NCBI GenBank assembly: GCA_019310785.1
Contig: JAFDDR010000033.1
Coordinates: 1 to 53,008 of the forward strand
Direction of reading: 5' to 3'
Length of the DNA stretch: 53,008 bases
Source of the DNA: Deltaproteobacteria bacterium
GTDB lineage: Bacteria > Desulfobacterota > DSM-4660 > Desulfatiglandales > Desulfatiglandaceae
This document shows positions 16,957 through 25,000 of this stretch, in pieces; position 1 is the first letter of the stretch; each line of letters begins with the position of its first letter. The position numbers were made by a program, and so were the translations under genes. Under the pieces are notes generated by a model that worked only from the letters and a program-made list of their open reading frames with translations, did no database searches and was not told the origin of the DNA.

Positions 16957-17361
16957 TCACTTTGCTCCTTTCAGCTTCTCCAGGCACTGGACATTTGTCA
17001 TAAGGCTGTCCATTTCAGAAGGATCAGCGGGAGTTACCTCAACCATCCATCCCTTGTCATAGGGGCTTTCATTCATCAGTTCAGGGGATTCTTCAAGCTC
17101 ACTGTTCACGGCGATAATCTCTCCGCCCACAGGGAGGTAGCATTCGCAAACCGCCTTTACCGACTCCACGGTGGTAAATTCCTCGCCCTTCTTAAAGATG
17201 TCTCCCACCTTGGGAAATTCAACGAAAACAATGTCCCCCAACTGGTCCTGGGCATAGTCGTCAAGCCCGACCGTTACCTTGTTCCCCTCGAGCCTTGCCC
17301 ATTCATGGTCTTCTGCATAGCGGATGTCGTCTGGTAAGTTCAGTTCATCGATTTCTTTCAT
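16957..17361 (-). CDS. gcvH: Glycine cleavage system H protein
   Basis: Lipoyl carrier that shuttles the aminomethyl intermediate between P, T and L proteins. The modified lysine is in ESVKAVCE near residue 69. LGDIVFVEFPKVGD and the closing GWMVEV segment are typical. I chose the second of two close ATGs (17361) because the AAGGAG ribosome site is nine bases before it but only three before the first (17367). First gene of the minus-strand gcv transcript; the promoter must lie in 17368-17835, shared with the divergent gcvT fusion gene. Confidence 0.95.
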   Translation of the reverse strand: MKEIDELNLPDDIRYAEDHEWARLEGNKVTVGLDDYAQDQLGDIVFVEFPKVGDIFKKGEEFTTVESVKAVCECYLPVGGEIIAVNSELEESPELMNESPYDKGWMVEVTPADPSEMDSLMTNVQCLEKLKGAK

Positions 17362-17367
17362 GTGCAT

Positions 17368-17835
17368 TTTCTCCTTAATGTGTTTATATGTAATAGCTCA
17401 ATAATTATCGGCGCTAATCCATAATCGCTGGTGCATGTAGATTTCCTTTTGCCTAAAACCTTAATGCCTTTATCACATACCACATGTTAATGCAAATTCC
17501 ATATTGAATTGCCCAGGGCTAAGTCAAACTGCAAGTTAAGATTGTAATTTTACAACAATAATCGGTGTATTTAAAATTCCCCCTACCCCCCCTTTTTTTT
17601 AAAAAAGGGGAGAACCTTAACGGCCCTCTTTTGTAAGGGGGGGGATATTAACTTCCCCCTTTTGTAAGGGGAATTTAGGGGGATTTTGTATCGGATTAAA
17701 CATGCCTTTGACGTTTCCATGTTGAAATTCCTTCTTATGTTGACGAAAGCCCTCAAGCCTGATATCAGAAACTCTTGTTTAATTTTAGCGTGATTCCCCC
17801 CTTCCAGGGACAACAAGGAGGAAATTATTAATCTC
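17368..17835. other. Divergent gcvH / gcvT-SHMT intergenic region
   Basis: This 468-base region separates two divergent gcv transcripts. Its right half is the C/G-tract repeat at 17578-17690. I looked for a glycine riboswitch and saw no tandem aptamer pattern. Weak promoter-like hexamers exist (for example TTGACG near 17740) but none is convincing. A strong AAGGAGG precedes the gcvT start. Confidence 0.5.
17578..17690. repeat. C/G-tract inverted-repeat element, larger copy
   Basis: Alternating CCCCCT and AGGGGG tracts form several hairpins, including CCCTCTTTTGTAAGGGG and CCCCCTTTTGTAAGGGG. The same consensus appears at 8134-8196. It looks like a mobile or amplified intergenic hairpin family. 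Confidence 0.65.
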
Positions 17836-20487
17836 ATGGCTGAACTTCAACAGACCGTTTTCCATGACAGGCACGTGGCCTTAGGGGCCAAGATGGTGGA
17901 ATTCGTTGGCTGGGACATGCCCATTTTCTACCCTACGGGCATTGTGCAAGAACATCTGGCCACCCGCAAGGGGGCCGGACTTTTTGACGTCTCTCACATG
18001 GGACGTTTCATTGTGAGGGGGAAAGGTGCACTCAGATTTCTTCAACACGTCTTGAGCAATAATGCCGAGGCCCTTGACATAAGGGTGACGGGTTCCCAGT
18101 ACACTTTCATCCCCACCGAAACCGGCGGGGCCGTTGATGATGCATATCTCTACCGTTTTGTCGCGAATGAATACCAACTTGTGGTAAATGCCGCCAACTT
18201 AGACAAGGACTGGGACCATTTGCAAACACTTTTAAAGGATTTTGACGACGTTGACCTCACGGACCGGTCCAATGAAATCGCCATGTTAGCGGTTCAGGGT
18301 CCCATGTCCCGCCACCTGATGGAAGAGATCATTGATTCCGGACAACTTCCGGAACCAGTGCGAAATTCGGTAAGTATAGCCACGATATCGGGTGCCGAGG
18401 TGAAAGTAGCCCGTACCGGCTACACCGGGGAGCCCCTGTGCTTTGAACTTTTTGTTGGCCGGGAAGACGGACCAAAGCTGTGGGACAAGCTTGTGGAAAA
18501 GGGAGCCACGCCTATCGGTCTTGGAGCGAGGGATACCCTTCGCCTTGAGGCAGGCCTCCCCCTCTATGGCCATGAACTGGGTGATGACCCTGATGGCAAG
18601 GAAATTCCCATTATGTCCTGCCCCTTATCAAAATTTGCAGTGAGTTTTTCGCCCTTGAAAAAGGATTTCTATGGCAGCGCAGCGCTTAGAAAGCAGCAGG
18701 AGGCTTTCAAGAAGATACTTTCGCGCGACTACTCCCTTATCCATAACCTGCCGCGCATAACCAAGTCGATTGCCGTTTCGGGCCGCGGAATCGCCCGTGA
18801 CGGCGCCAGGGTCTTCAAGGGCGAAAAGCACGTGGGCTATGTCACCAGCGGCACCATGGTCCCCACGTGGACCGTTGAGGGAGAAGGACTGAAATCGGCC
18901 CAGACCGATGAGCATCAATTGCGGTCAATCTGCTTTGGCTACATTGACAGCGACATTATCGAGGGAGACGAGATTACCATAGATATCCGCGGAAAGTCGG
19001 TTGATGCCCTTGTGGTGCCATTCCACATGCGCACCGATGCCCCCCCTTATTCCCGGCCCATCATCTATGATCACCGGTTAGAGGATAAGGAAATACCGAG
19101 AGGTGATTCGCCCGCTAAGGTCCGCAGGCTCCTTGAAAAGACAATAGAAAACACAATTTGGAGGCAGCACGAGTGTATAAACCTTATCCCCTCTGAGATG
19201 ACCATGTCGCCACTGGTACGGCTTCTTTCCGTGATGGATCCGGCATTCCGATATGCAGAACACAAGAAGTCAAAGGCTTTTTACGACGCCGACATTTTTT
19301 ACTACCAGGGTACCGAATTTATCGGCCAGGTGGAGCTAATGCTTGAGCAGGAGATACGGGAATTTTTATGTTGCGAATACGTGGAAACCCGCCTCATCAG
19401 CGGGCAGATGGCCAATACCGCCGTTTTCAGCGCCATGGTGGACTACATCAATCGCGGCGACCGCAAGCGCGAGCCGCGACGAATTCGCCAGGTGATGAAC
19501 AACCATATCGGCAAGGGCGGTCACTTGAGCGCCCAGCCAATGGGCGCGCTTAAAGACTACGTTGCCAGGGACCCCCGCACGGAGAGGCCTGCCGTGGTAA
19601 ACTTCCCGGTTCTGGTTGAAAATCCTTTTAAAATGGATGTCCCGGCCACCCTGAAATTGATAGACGAGTATCGTCCGGAATTTATCATTTTTGGTAAGAG
19701 CATGGTACTGCACAAGGAACCTGTGACCGAGATTCGCCGGTTCCTTGACGCCCAGGGTATAGACGCGGTGATGATGTACGACATGGCCCATGTGTTAGGA
19801 CTCATTGGACCACACTTCCAGGAGCCGTTTGCGGAGGGGGCCGACCTTGTCACAGGATCCACCCACAAGACCTTCTTCGGTACTCAGCGTGGCGTTGTGG
19901 GCAGCCGTTTTCAGGAGCACGAAGAGCGTTACGAACTCTGGGAAGCATTAGAACGCCGGGCCTTTCCCGGATCCGTGTCCAATCACCACCCTGGAACGCT
20001 GTTGGGCCTGCTCATGGCCGCATACGAAATGAATCATTTCAAGGGAGAATACCAGCCAAAGGTAATAGCCAATGCAAAGGCCTTTGCCCGTGCATTAAGC
20101 GATTCAGGACTGAATGTGGCCGGTGATCCCGCTATAGATTTTACCGAAACTCATCAAGTGGTGGTGGATGTGGGCTACGGCAGCGGACCTGAAATAGCCG
20201 GCAGGCTGGAAGCTAACAACATCATCTGCAACTACCAGGCGAGCACGGACGAGGAAAGCTTTACCGCGTCAGGCGCACTGAGGATGGGCGTATCGGAGAT
20301 GACCCGCTTCGGAATGGAAGAAGCTGATTTCCGCGCCCTGGCAGGGTTGATTCATGACGTGGTAACGAACCATAGCAATGTCATTGATAAGGTCAAGGCG
20401 CTCCGGGAACGATTCCTCGACCTCAGGTTCTGTTTCAAGATCGATGAATATACTGACCTGCACCGGAAGCTGCACGATCTTCTGTGA
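17836..20487 (+). CDS. Fused glycine cleavage T protein (aminomethyltransferase) and serine hydroxymethyltransferase
   Basis: An 883-residue fusion. Residues 1 to about 405 are a complete GcvT: FDVSHMGRF near 50, the catalytic aspartate in GGAVDDAYLYR (D101/D102), LGARDTLRLEAGLPLYGHEL near 229-248, and a C-terminal barrel. Residues about 430-865 are a serine hydroxymethyltransferase-like enzyme: INLIPSEM (448-455), FRYAEH (471-476), SGQMAN (522-527), GKGGHLS (559-565), YDMAHVLGL (648-656), the PLP lysine K678 in GSTHKTFFG, and the substrate arginine R816 in SGALRMGV. GcvT makes methylene-tetrahydrofolate from GcvH-bound aminomethyl, and SHMT joins it to glycine to give serine, so the fusion may channel the intermediate, in either direction. 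The SHMT half is divergent from GlyA (for example HKKSKAFYD where GlyA has GYPGKRYYG). Start supported by AAGGAGGA. Confidence 0.88.
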   Translation: MAELQQTVFHDRHVALGAKMVEFVGWDMPIFYPTGIVQEHLATRKGAGLFDVSHMGRFIVRGKGALRFLQHVLSNNAEALDIRVTGSQYTFIPTETGGAVDDAYLYRFVANEYQLVVNAANLDKDWDHLQTLLKDFDDVDLTDRSNEIAMLAVQGPMSRHLMEEIIDSGQLPEPVRNSVSIATISGAEVKVARTGYTGEPLCFELFVGREDGPKLWDKLVEKGATPIGLGARDTLRLEAGLPLYGHELGDDPDGKEIPIMSCPLSKFAVSFSPLKKDFYGSAALRKQQEAFKKILSRDYSLIHNLPRITKSIAVSGRGIARDGARVFKGEKHVGYVTSGTMVPTWTVEGEGLKSAQTDEHQLRSICFGYIDSDIIEGDEITIDIRGKSVDALVVPFHMRTDAPPYSRPIIYDHRLEDKEIPRGDSPAKVRRLLEKTIENTIWRQHECINLIPSEMTMSPLVRLLSVMDPAFRYAEHKKSKAFYDADIFYYQGTEFIGQVELMLEQEIREFLCCEYVETRLISGQMANTAVFSAMVDYINRGDRKREPRRIRQVMNNHIGKGGHLSAQPMGALKDYVARDPRTERPAVVNFPVLVENPFKMDVPATLKLIDEYRPEFIIFGKSMVLHKEPVTEIRRFLDAQGIDAVMMYDMAHVLGLIGPHFQEPFAEGADLVTGSTHKTFFGTQRGVVGSRFQEHEERYELWEALERRAFPGSVSNHHPGTLLGLLMAAYEMNHFKGEYQPKVIANAKAFARALSDSGLNVAGDPAIDFTETHQVVVDVGYGSGPEIAGRLEANNIICNYQASTDEESFTASGALRMGVSEMTRFGMEEADFRALAGLIHDVVTNHSNVIDKVKALRERFLDLRFCFKIDEYTDLHRKLHDLL

Positions 20488-21355
20488 GAAGGGCGTGGAA
20501 CCTTGTTTCAATTTTCTTGACTTCCTTCATCCTTAGAGGATCAAGGAATGTATTATAGATAATGTCCCTTCCGTCTAAAGACCTGCCGATCAGTTTCCGT
20601 TCCAGGAGGGAAAGGGCCTCGATGGACTTGTCGCACACGGGATAACCCCTGTCATCTATGGGAATTGTGCGGTCAAACGAGACCCTGGAAATATTGTTGA
20701 TATCCACGAGCTTTATGTTTCCGGATCTTGTAAGTATGAGGTTCCCCACACCTGCAAGATCCGGGACGCGATTTGTCTGAAAGATCATTTGCTTTAGTTT
20801 TTCTATTAATTTTACGCCATTTTCACGAATACCGCCCACCCACCTGTCAGCTATAGCCTCCGAGTCATTATGTCTTTCAAAACCCATGTGAGACAAAAGT
20901 GAGACCAGGTAGGTTTTGTCTAAGTGGCTCCAGGGGTCAAGTATCTCGCCCTCCACATATTCCTGAAGACCGCAGATGATAAGTTCGTATTGATCTTTTC
21001 GCGCATAATGCACTAAGAATTCATCGGACCTTGCAACGCAATCGGGCCTGAGAAATTTTTCCAATATCTTTACGTTTCTTAATTCCTCTTCGGCATATTT
21101 CAGGTTATTGAATCTCTTTCTAAAGACCCTCAACATTTTTAAGGGAATGGCCTTGGGAAAATGCCTCAATCCATTTATTATGACACCCTCCTTTTCCCTT
21201 TCCACATCCTCAGGATTCAGTACCTCCATTATGTGCGAGCGCAGTCCGGCGCGGTAATGTCGCCTGTATAAAAAGACGCCGGGTTTCCTGATAAAATTCA
21301 GGCGAACTATGTCTTCGTGGTCCAACCGCGCTTTGTCTCTGATGTCTTCTTCCAT
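20435..21355 (-). CDS. Hypothetical protein with kinase-like C-terminal motif
   Basis: About 306 residues from the ATG at 21355. I do not recognise the family with certainty. The segment VPDLAGVGNLILTRSGNIKLVDINN, near residues 205-230, resembles the catalytic and metal-binding loops of aminoglycoside-phosphotransferase or LPS-kinase folds (an N...L/I.D pattern), and an arginine-rich N-terminal half precedes it. No signal peptide is seen. A longer start at 21394 lies inside the dispersed repeat at 21368-21390 and is unlikely. Its last 53 bases overlap the end of the gcvT-SHMT fusion gene on the other strand, so the two transcripts converge. Confidence 0.6.
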   Translation of the reverse strand: MEEDIRDKARLDHEDIVRLNFIRKPGVFLYRRHYRAGLRSHIMEVLNPEDVEREKEGVIINGLRHFPKAIPLKMLRVFRKRFNNLKYAEEELRNVKILEKFLRPDCVARSDEFLVHYARKDQYELIICGLQEYVEGEILDPWSHLDKTYLVSLLSHMGFERHNDSEAIADRWVGGIRENGVKLIEKLKQMIFQTNRVPDLAGVGNLILTRSGNIKLVDINNISRVSFDRTIPIDDRGYPVCDKSIEALSLLERKLIGRSLDGRDIIYNTFLDPLRMKEVKKIETRFHALLTEDRAASGAGQYIHRS

Positions 21356-21367
21356 GGAAATCTGGTA

Positions 21368-21390
21368 ACTCAGGTTGTCAGGTTCACGGT
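21368..21390 (+). repeat. Dispersed 23-base repeat, copy 2
   Basis: Exact copy of the unit at 89-111, same orientation, followed by two more GGTTCA units. Directly upstream of the kinase-like hypothetical gene, and the source of a spurious longer start for it. Confidence 0.8.
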
Positions 21391-21554
21391 TCATGGTTCA
21401 AGGTTGTAAGAGCGTCCCAATAGGGCAGGCCAAGGACTGCCCCTACCCAAAAACAGTATTTTGTGACATGCCACAACTTATTGACTTATTTCCTTTTTTT
21501 CAAGCATTTATTGAGCAATAAGGTAGCATCTCAATAATATCGCGGAAATGGATC

Positions 21555-21626
21555 CTGGATTCCCGCCTTCGCGGGAATGACGAACAAAGATAGGAGGCTG
21601 TCATTCCCGCGTAGGCGGGAATCCAG
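21555..21626. repeat. 27-bp inverted repeat around GGATTCCCGCC / GGCGGGAATCC
   Basis: Bases 21555-21581 and 21600-21626 are inverted copies with 26 of 27 matches and an 18-base spacer. Each arm is itself a small hairpin. This GGATTCCCGCCTxCGCGGGAA type is widespread in intergenic DNA of many proteobacteria. It occupies the 470-base gap upstream of the acetoacetyl-CoA synthetase gene, which holds no gene. Confidence 0.85.
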
Positions 21627-21727
21627 TGGAATGGCAGAGATTTGATTTACCCGGACTTATTGCGAATTACCGCGATAAGCCCATATTGGGTTCAAGTGAA
21701 TCAACTTTATTTTGAAAATATCTTGAG

Positions 21728-21757
21728 TTGACGCCAAAAAAAATCTATGTATATTAT
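21728..21757 (+). promoter_or_regulatory. Promoter candidate of the acetoacetyl-CoA synthetase gene
   Basis: TTGACG (21728-21733) and TATTAT (21752-21757) are separated by 18 bases of A-rich DNA. The expected start lies about 65 bases before the ATG at 21830. Spacing and match are good but not perfect. Confidence 0.5.
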
Positions 21758-21829
21758 TACGTCTTGTAGAATCATCCCTAATTTTCACAGGGAAAGATAT
21801 AACCCATCACATATCTCAGGAGGTAAAAA

Positions 21830-23788
21830 ATGGCTAAATTATTGTGGGAACCTTCGGAAGAGAGGATTAAAAACTCTAATATTTACAAGTTCATGCAATT
21901 TGTCAACGAGAAATACGGGACAGACATTAAGGGATACAGGCCTCTTTACAAATGGTCAGTTGAAAATATACCTGAATTTTGGGCCTCTTTTTGGGACTAT
22001 GCGGACATAAAATACTCCAAGTCTTATGATACCGTAATAGATGATCTTGGTAAGATGCCGGGCGCCAAATGGTTCGAGGGGGCAAGGCTGAATTTTTCCG
22101 AGAATCTTTTAAGATACAGAGACGATCATGTGGCCTTTATATTCAGGGGAGAAACCCAGAAATCGGCCAGGATGACCTATGCAGAGCTTTATGACACTGT
22201 GGCGCGTCTGGCAAGGTCACTTCGGGAGATGGGAGTTGCCCCCGGAGATAGAGTAGCTGCTTACATGCCTAATATGATGGAGACCGCTGTTGCCATGCTT
22301 GCCGCTACGAGTATCGGCGCAACATGGGCCTCCTGTGCCACTGACATAGGTTCAGGGGCGGTATTAGACCGTTTCGGTCAAATTGAGCCCAAAGTACTGT
22401 TCACTGTTAATGGATATTTTTATAAAGCAAAGCCCTTCGATACGCTTATTAATGCATCTGAGATTGCAAAGGGAATGCCTTCAGTTGAAAAAGTTATTGT
22501 GGCCTCCTATACGGAAGATAGACCTGATATCAGTAATATCCCGAACTCTGCGTATTTCGAAGATTTTCTGTCTAAAGAAAGCGGGCTTGAAATTCAATTC
22601 GAGCAATTGCCATTTGATCATCCCCTATTTATTATGTTCTCTTCAGGAACGACCGGCAAACCGAAGTGCCTGGTTCAGGGGGCCGGAGGAATTCTCCTTA
22701 ATCAAGTGAAGGAACTGATACTTCAATCCGATTTGAAAAGAGAAGATGTTCAGTTCTTTATAACAACCTGTAGCTGGATGATGTGGAACTGGATGCTGAC
22801 TTCTTTGGCCACAGGGAATACTCTTATTTTATATGATGGCAATCCCAATTATCCTGATACGGGTGCAGTGTGGAAGTTAATTCAGGATGAAAAGGTGTCA
22901 ATGTTTGGAACCAGCGCATCTTATATCAACTTTATCAAAAGCCAGGGACTCAAACCCGGCAAGGACTATGATCTGTCATCATTAAAAGAGATATGGCAAA
23001 CCGGTTCACCTCTTTCGCCTGAAGGATTTGAGTATGTTTATCAGGAAATCAAGAAAGACCTCTGGTTCAATTCCAGTGCCGGCGGTACGGACATAAACGG
23101 CTGTTTTTTTACCGGAAGCCCCACAAGCCCTGTATATGCCGGCGAATTGCAATCTCCCGGTTTAGCCATGAAAATAAATGTATATGATGAAAAAGGCGAT
23201 CCTATACTTGACCAGGAGGGAGAACTTGTCTGTGAAGCGCCTGCTCCTTCAATGCCTCTTTACTTCTGGAATGATCCGGATAATAAACGATATCATGATG
23301 CCTACTTTGATGTGTATCCAAATGTATGGCGTCATGGCGACTATATAGTAATTAATAGTGAAACAGGGGGAGCAACCTTCTGCGGTCGTTCCGACGCTGT
23401 ATTAAAGCCCTCGGGAGTTCGAATAGGTACGGCTGAAATCTATAATCAGGTAGAAAAATTAGAAGAAATAGCTGACAGCCTGGCGATAGGACAAAACTGG
23501 AAGGGGGATCAACGTATTATTCTTTTTGTTAAACTTGCTGAAGGATATGAATTGACGGATGACTTAAAAGGAAAGATTAAAAAGACCCTTCGTGCAAATG
23601 CTTCCCCCAGACATGTTCCTGCTAAAATCATTGAGACGCCTGATATCCCCTATACATTTAATATGAAGAAGGTTGAGAGCGCGGTCACGAACATATTACA
23701 GGGGAAAGCGGTCCTGAACAGGGACGCCCTGGGCAACCCGGAATCACTCGATTTTTATGAAAATATCAAGGAACTTCAGGAGGATTAG
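21830..23788 (+). CDS. aacS: Acetoacetyl-CoA synthetase (acetoacetate-CoA ligase)
   Basis: A 652-residue ANL-superfamily adenylate-forming ligase that converts acetoacetate, ATP and CoA to acetoacetyl-CoA. The N-terminal MAKLLWEPSEERIKNSNIYKF and GAKWFEGARLNFSENLL are typical of acetoacetyl-CoA synthetases. The ATP loop is IMFSSGTTGKPKCLVQG, the later motifs are NSSAGGTDINGCF and WRHGDY, and the C-terminal lysine region is TFNMKKVE. An AGGAGG lies eight bases before the ATG. It heads a plus-strand gene series with a hypothetical protein and two HtrA-like genes. The enzyme suggests use of acetoacetate or 3-hydroxybutyrate as carbon source. Confidence 0.92.
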   Translation: MAKLLWEPSEERIKNSNIYKFMQFVNEKYGTDIKGYRPLYKWSVENIPEFWASFWDYADIKYSKSYDTVIDDLGKMPGAKWFEGARLNFSENLLRYRDDHVAFIFRGETQKSARMTYAELYDTVARLARSLREMGVAPGDRVAAYMPNMMETAVAMLAATSIGATWASCATDIGSGAVLDRFGQIEPKVLFTVNGYFYKAKPFDTLINASEIAKGMPSVEKVIVASYTEDRPDISNIPNSAYFEDFLSKESGLEIQFEQLPFDHPLFIMFSSGTTGKPKCLVQGAGGILLNQVKELILQSDLKREDVQFFITTCSWMMWNWMLTSLATGNTLILYDGNPNYPDTGAVWKLIQDEKVSMFGTSASYINFIKSQGLKPGKDYDLSSLKEIWQTGSPLSPEGFEYVYQEIKKDLWFNSSAGGTDINGCFFTGSPTSPVYAGELQSPGLAMKINVYDEKGDPILDQEGELVCEAPAPSMPLYFWNDPDNKRYHDAYFDVYPNVWRHGDYIVINSETGGATFCGRSDAVLKPSGVRIGTAEIYNQVEKLEEIADSLAIGQNWKGDQRIILFVKLAEGYELTDDLKGKIKKTLRANASPRHVPAKIIETPDIPYTFNMKKVESAVTNILQGKAVLNRDALGNPESLDFYENIKELQED

Positions 23789-23796
23789 AACACGAT

Positions 23797-24654
23797 TTGA
23801 CTGATTTACCGGTTATTCTATTTCCGCACACCTGCATCACTGGGCCGGATTCAAAAAAAATACTCGCCGTCTTCGACCTGCTTACGATCTGCCAACCGTG
23901 GTTCATGGATAGCCCGCTGACGGAGGCCGGGAGTGAGGACTCTTCATCCATCCGCATAGTGCGCCCGGCCGAAAGCCTGAAGCCTGAAGGGGATTTTAAG
24001 AGGCTGCTCTCCGAGTACCGGTTGTGGATCAGGCAGAATCGGGATAAGGGCTACACTGCCTTTTTGAATGCGTTCCGGGAAGCAGGTCTCTCCGAGGATA
24101 ATCCGTGGGAAATAAGGCAAATGATAAGCAAAACCGGAAAAAGCACCCCGGTTTCACAGGAAAACCACGCACTCAAATGGCATCTCATTATCCACTTAGC
24201 CCGGGAATTTGAAGAAAACAGGGTGGAAGCAGAAAAGATGCTCAGCGAGGTGAAACTGCAGGGATCTCCCCTTGCAGAGGCCCTCGGAGAGGGGGCTCCG
24301 GCAAAAGGCATGTTCGAGGATATTCCCCGGTCTGAAATCCATTCATCTTTTGACAGGCATTACCTTGAACAGGTTTTTGAGGCATGGTTAGGTCTTTTCG
24401 GAGAATACCTTCAAGATCATGGCCCCCTGATCACGCTGGACCGGAATGTCATGGATTATGTAACAGATATTTTTGAAGATGAAACTGGTCAACCGCCCGA
24501 AGAAACAGAGGATTCCTTTTCTCCGGAAAGCACCTCAAACCGGATTCATGTTACCCACAAATATCTTCCCCGTCTTTCAGACGAAAAAATCGGCCGAGAG
24601 GGCCTGATACTTACACACCTCTCCGGCAAAACCGTCATACTCTTGAATGACTGA
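23797..24654 (+). CDS. Hypothetical protein, probably conserved in related anaerobes
   Basis: A 285-residue protein with no signal peptide and no domain that I recognise. The N-terminal ILFPHTCITGPDSKKILAVFDLLTICQPWF is hydrophobic and ordered; the middle is helical and charged, with an acidic stretch around residues 225-245 (EDETGQPPEETEDSF); the end is again hydrophobic (GLILTHLSGKTVILLND). The start is a TTG, preceded by AGGAGG, and no better start is seen. It begins eight bases after the aacS stop and is probably co-transcribed with it, but no function follows. Confidence 0.6.
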   Translation: MTDLPVILFPHTCITGPDSKKILAVFDLLTICQPWFMDSPLTEAGSEDSSSIRIVRPAESLKPEGDFKRLLSEYRLWIRQNRDKGYTAFLNAFREAGLSEDNPWEIRQMISKTGKSTPVSQENHALKWHLIIHLAREFEENRVEAEKMLSEVKLQGSPLAEALGEGAPAKGMFEDIPRSEIHSSFDRHYLEQVFEAWLGLFGEYLQDHGPLITLDRNVMDYVTDIFEDETGQPPEETEDSFSPESTSNRIHVTHKYLPRLSDEKIGREGLILTHLSGKTVILLND

Positions 24655-24707
24655 TGGTATTGAAGACAAAGTTTTTATAAAACAATGGTGACTTTGGTCC
24701 ACGGTTC

Positions 24708-24850
24708 TTGATGGTCTCGTAAAAAGTCGTCACCCCGGCGAAAGCCGGGGTCCAGGTCAGTCATAAGTTTTTGAAAATACTGGATTTACCGCTGGTTTGT
24801 GCGGGGAATGACGGAAAAGAGAACTTTGGGACTTTTTACGAGTTCATCAA
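24708..24850. mobile_element. MITE-like element with 21-base terminal inverted repeats
   Basis: TTGATGGTCTCGTAAAAAG at 24708-24726 and its inverted partner ending at 24850 match in 19 of 21 positions. The 143-base element has no coding potential and an internal hairpin (CCCCGGC...GCCGGGG, 24732-24750). No target duplication is evident. The termini resemble those of the short hairpin at 2874-2906. Confidence 0.55.
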
Positions 24851-24870
24851 GGTTGACAAAGTCGTAAAAA

Positions 24871-24893
24871 ACCGTGAACCTGACAACCTGAGT
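24871..24893 (-). repeat. Dispersed 23-base repeat, copy 3 (inverted)
   Basis: Exact reverse complement of the unit at 89-111 and 21368-21390. It lies between the MITE-like element and the ribosome site of the HtrA-like gene. Confidence 0.8.
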
Positions 24894-24907
24894 AGTACAG
24901 GAGGATA

Positions 24908-25000
24908 ATGAAATCCGGGACGCACGTGTTATTAAGTATTATGGTCATGGTGTTCTTTTTGTCATCGGCCTGGGGATATGAGGGCGTCAAACAAGTCTGA
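24908..25000 (+). CDS. Signal-peptide fragment of the HtrA-like protease gene
   Basis: Thirty codons starting at an ATG with AGGAGG three to eight bases upstream. The translation reads as a signal peptide: a lysine near the start, a long hydrophobic core (LLSIMVMVFFLSSA), and a likely cleavage around SSAWG. It ends at a TGA inside the protease gene, whose frame is shifted by one base. Removing one A from AAA at about 24988-24990 would join it to the protease as ...GVNKSED. The fragment is therefore the missing N-terminus of the next gene and not an independent gene. Confidence 0.7.
   Translation: MKSGTHVLLSIMVMVFFLSSAWGYEGVKQV

Noticed and set aside
17578-17690. CRISPR array
   Set aside because: The repeats are hairpin tracts of unequal length without regular spacers, and no cas gene is present.
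17368-17835. Glycine riboswitch upstream of gcvH or gcvT
   Set aside because: No tandem aptamer pattern or conserved purine-rich core could be seen; the region is mostly C/G-tract repeats.
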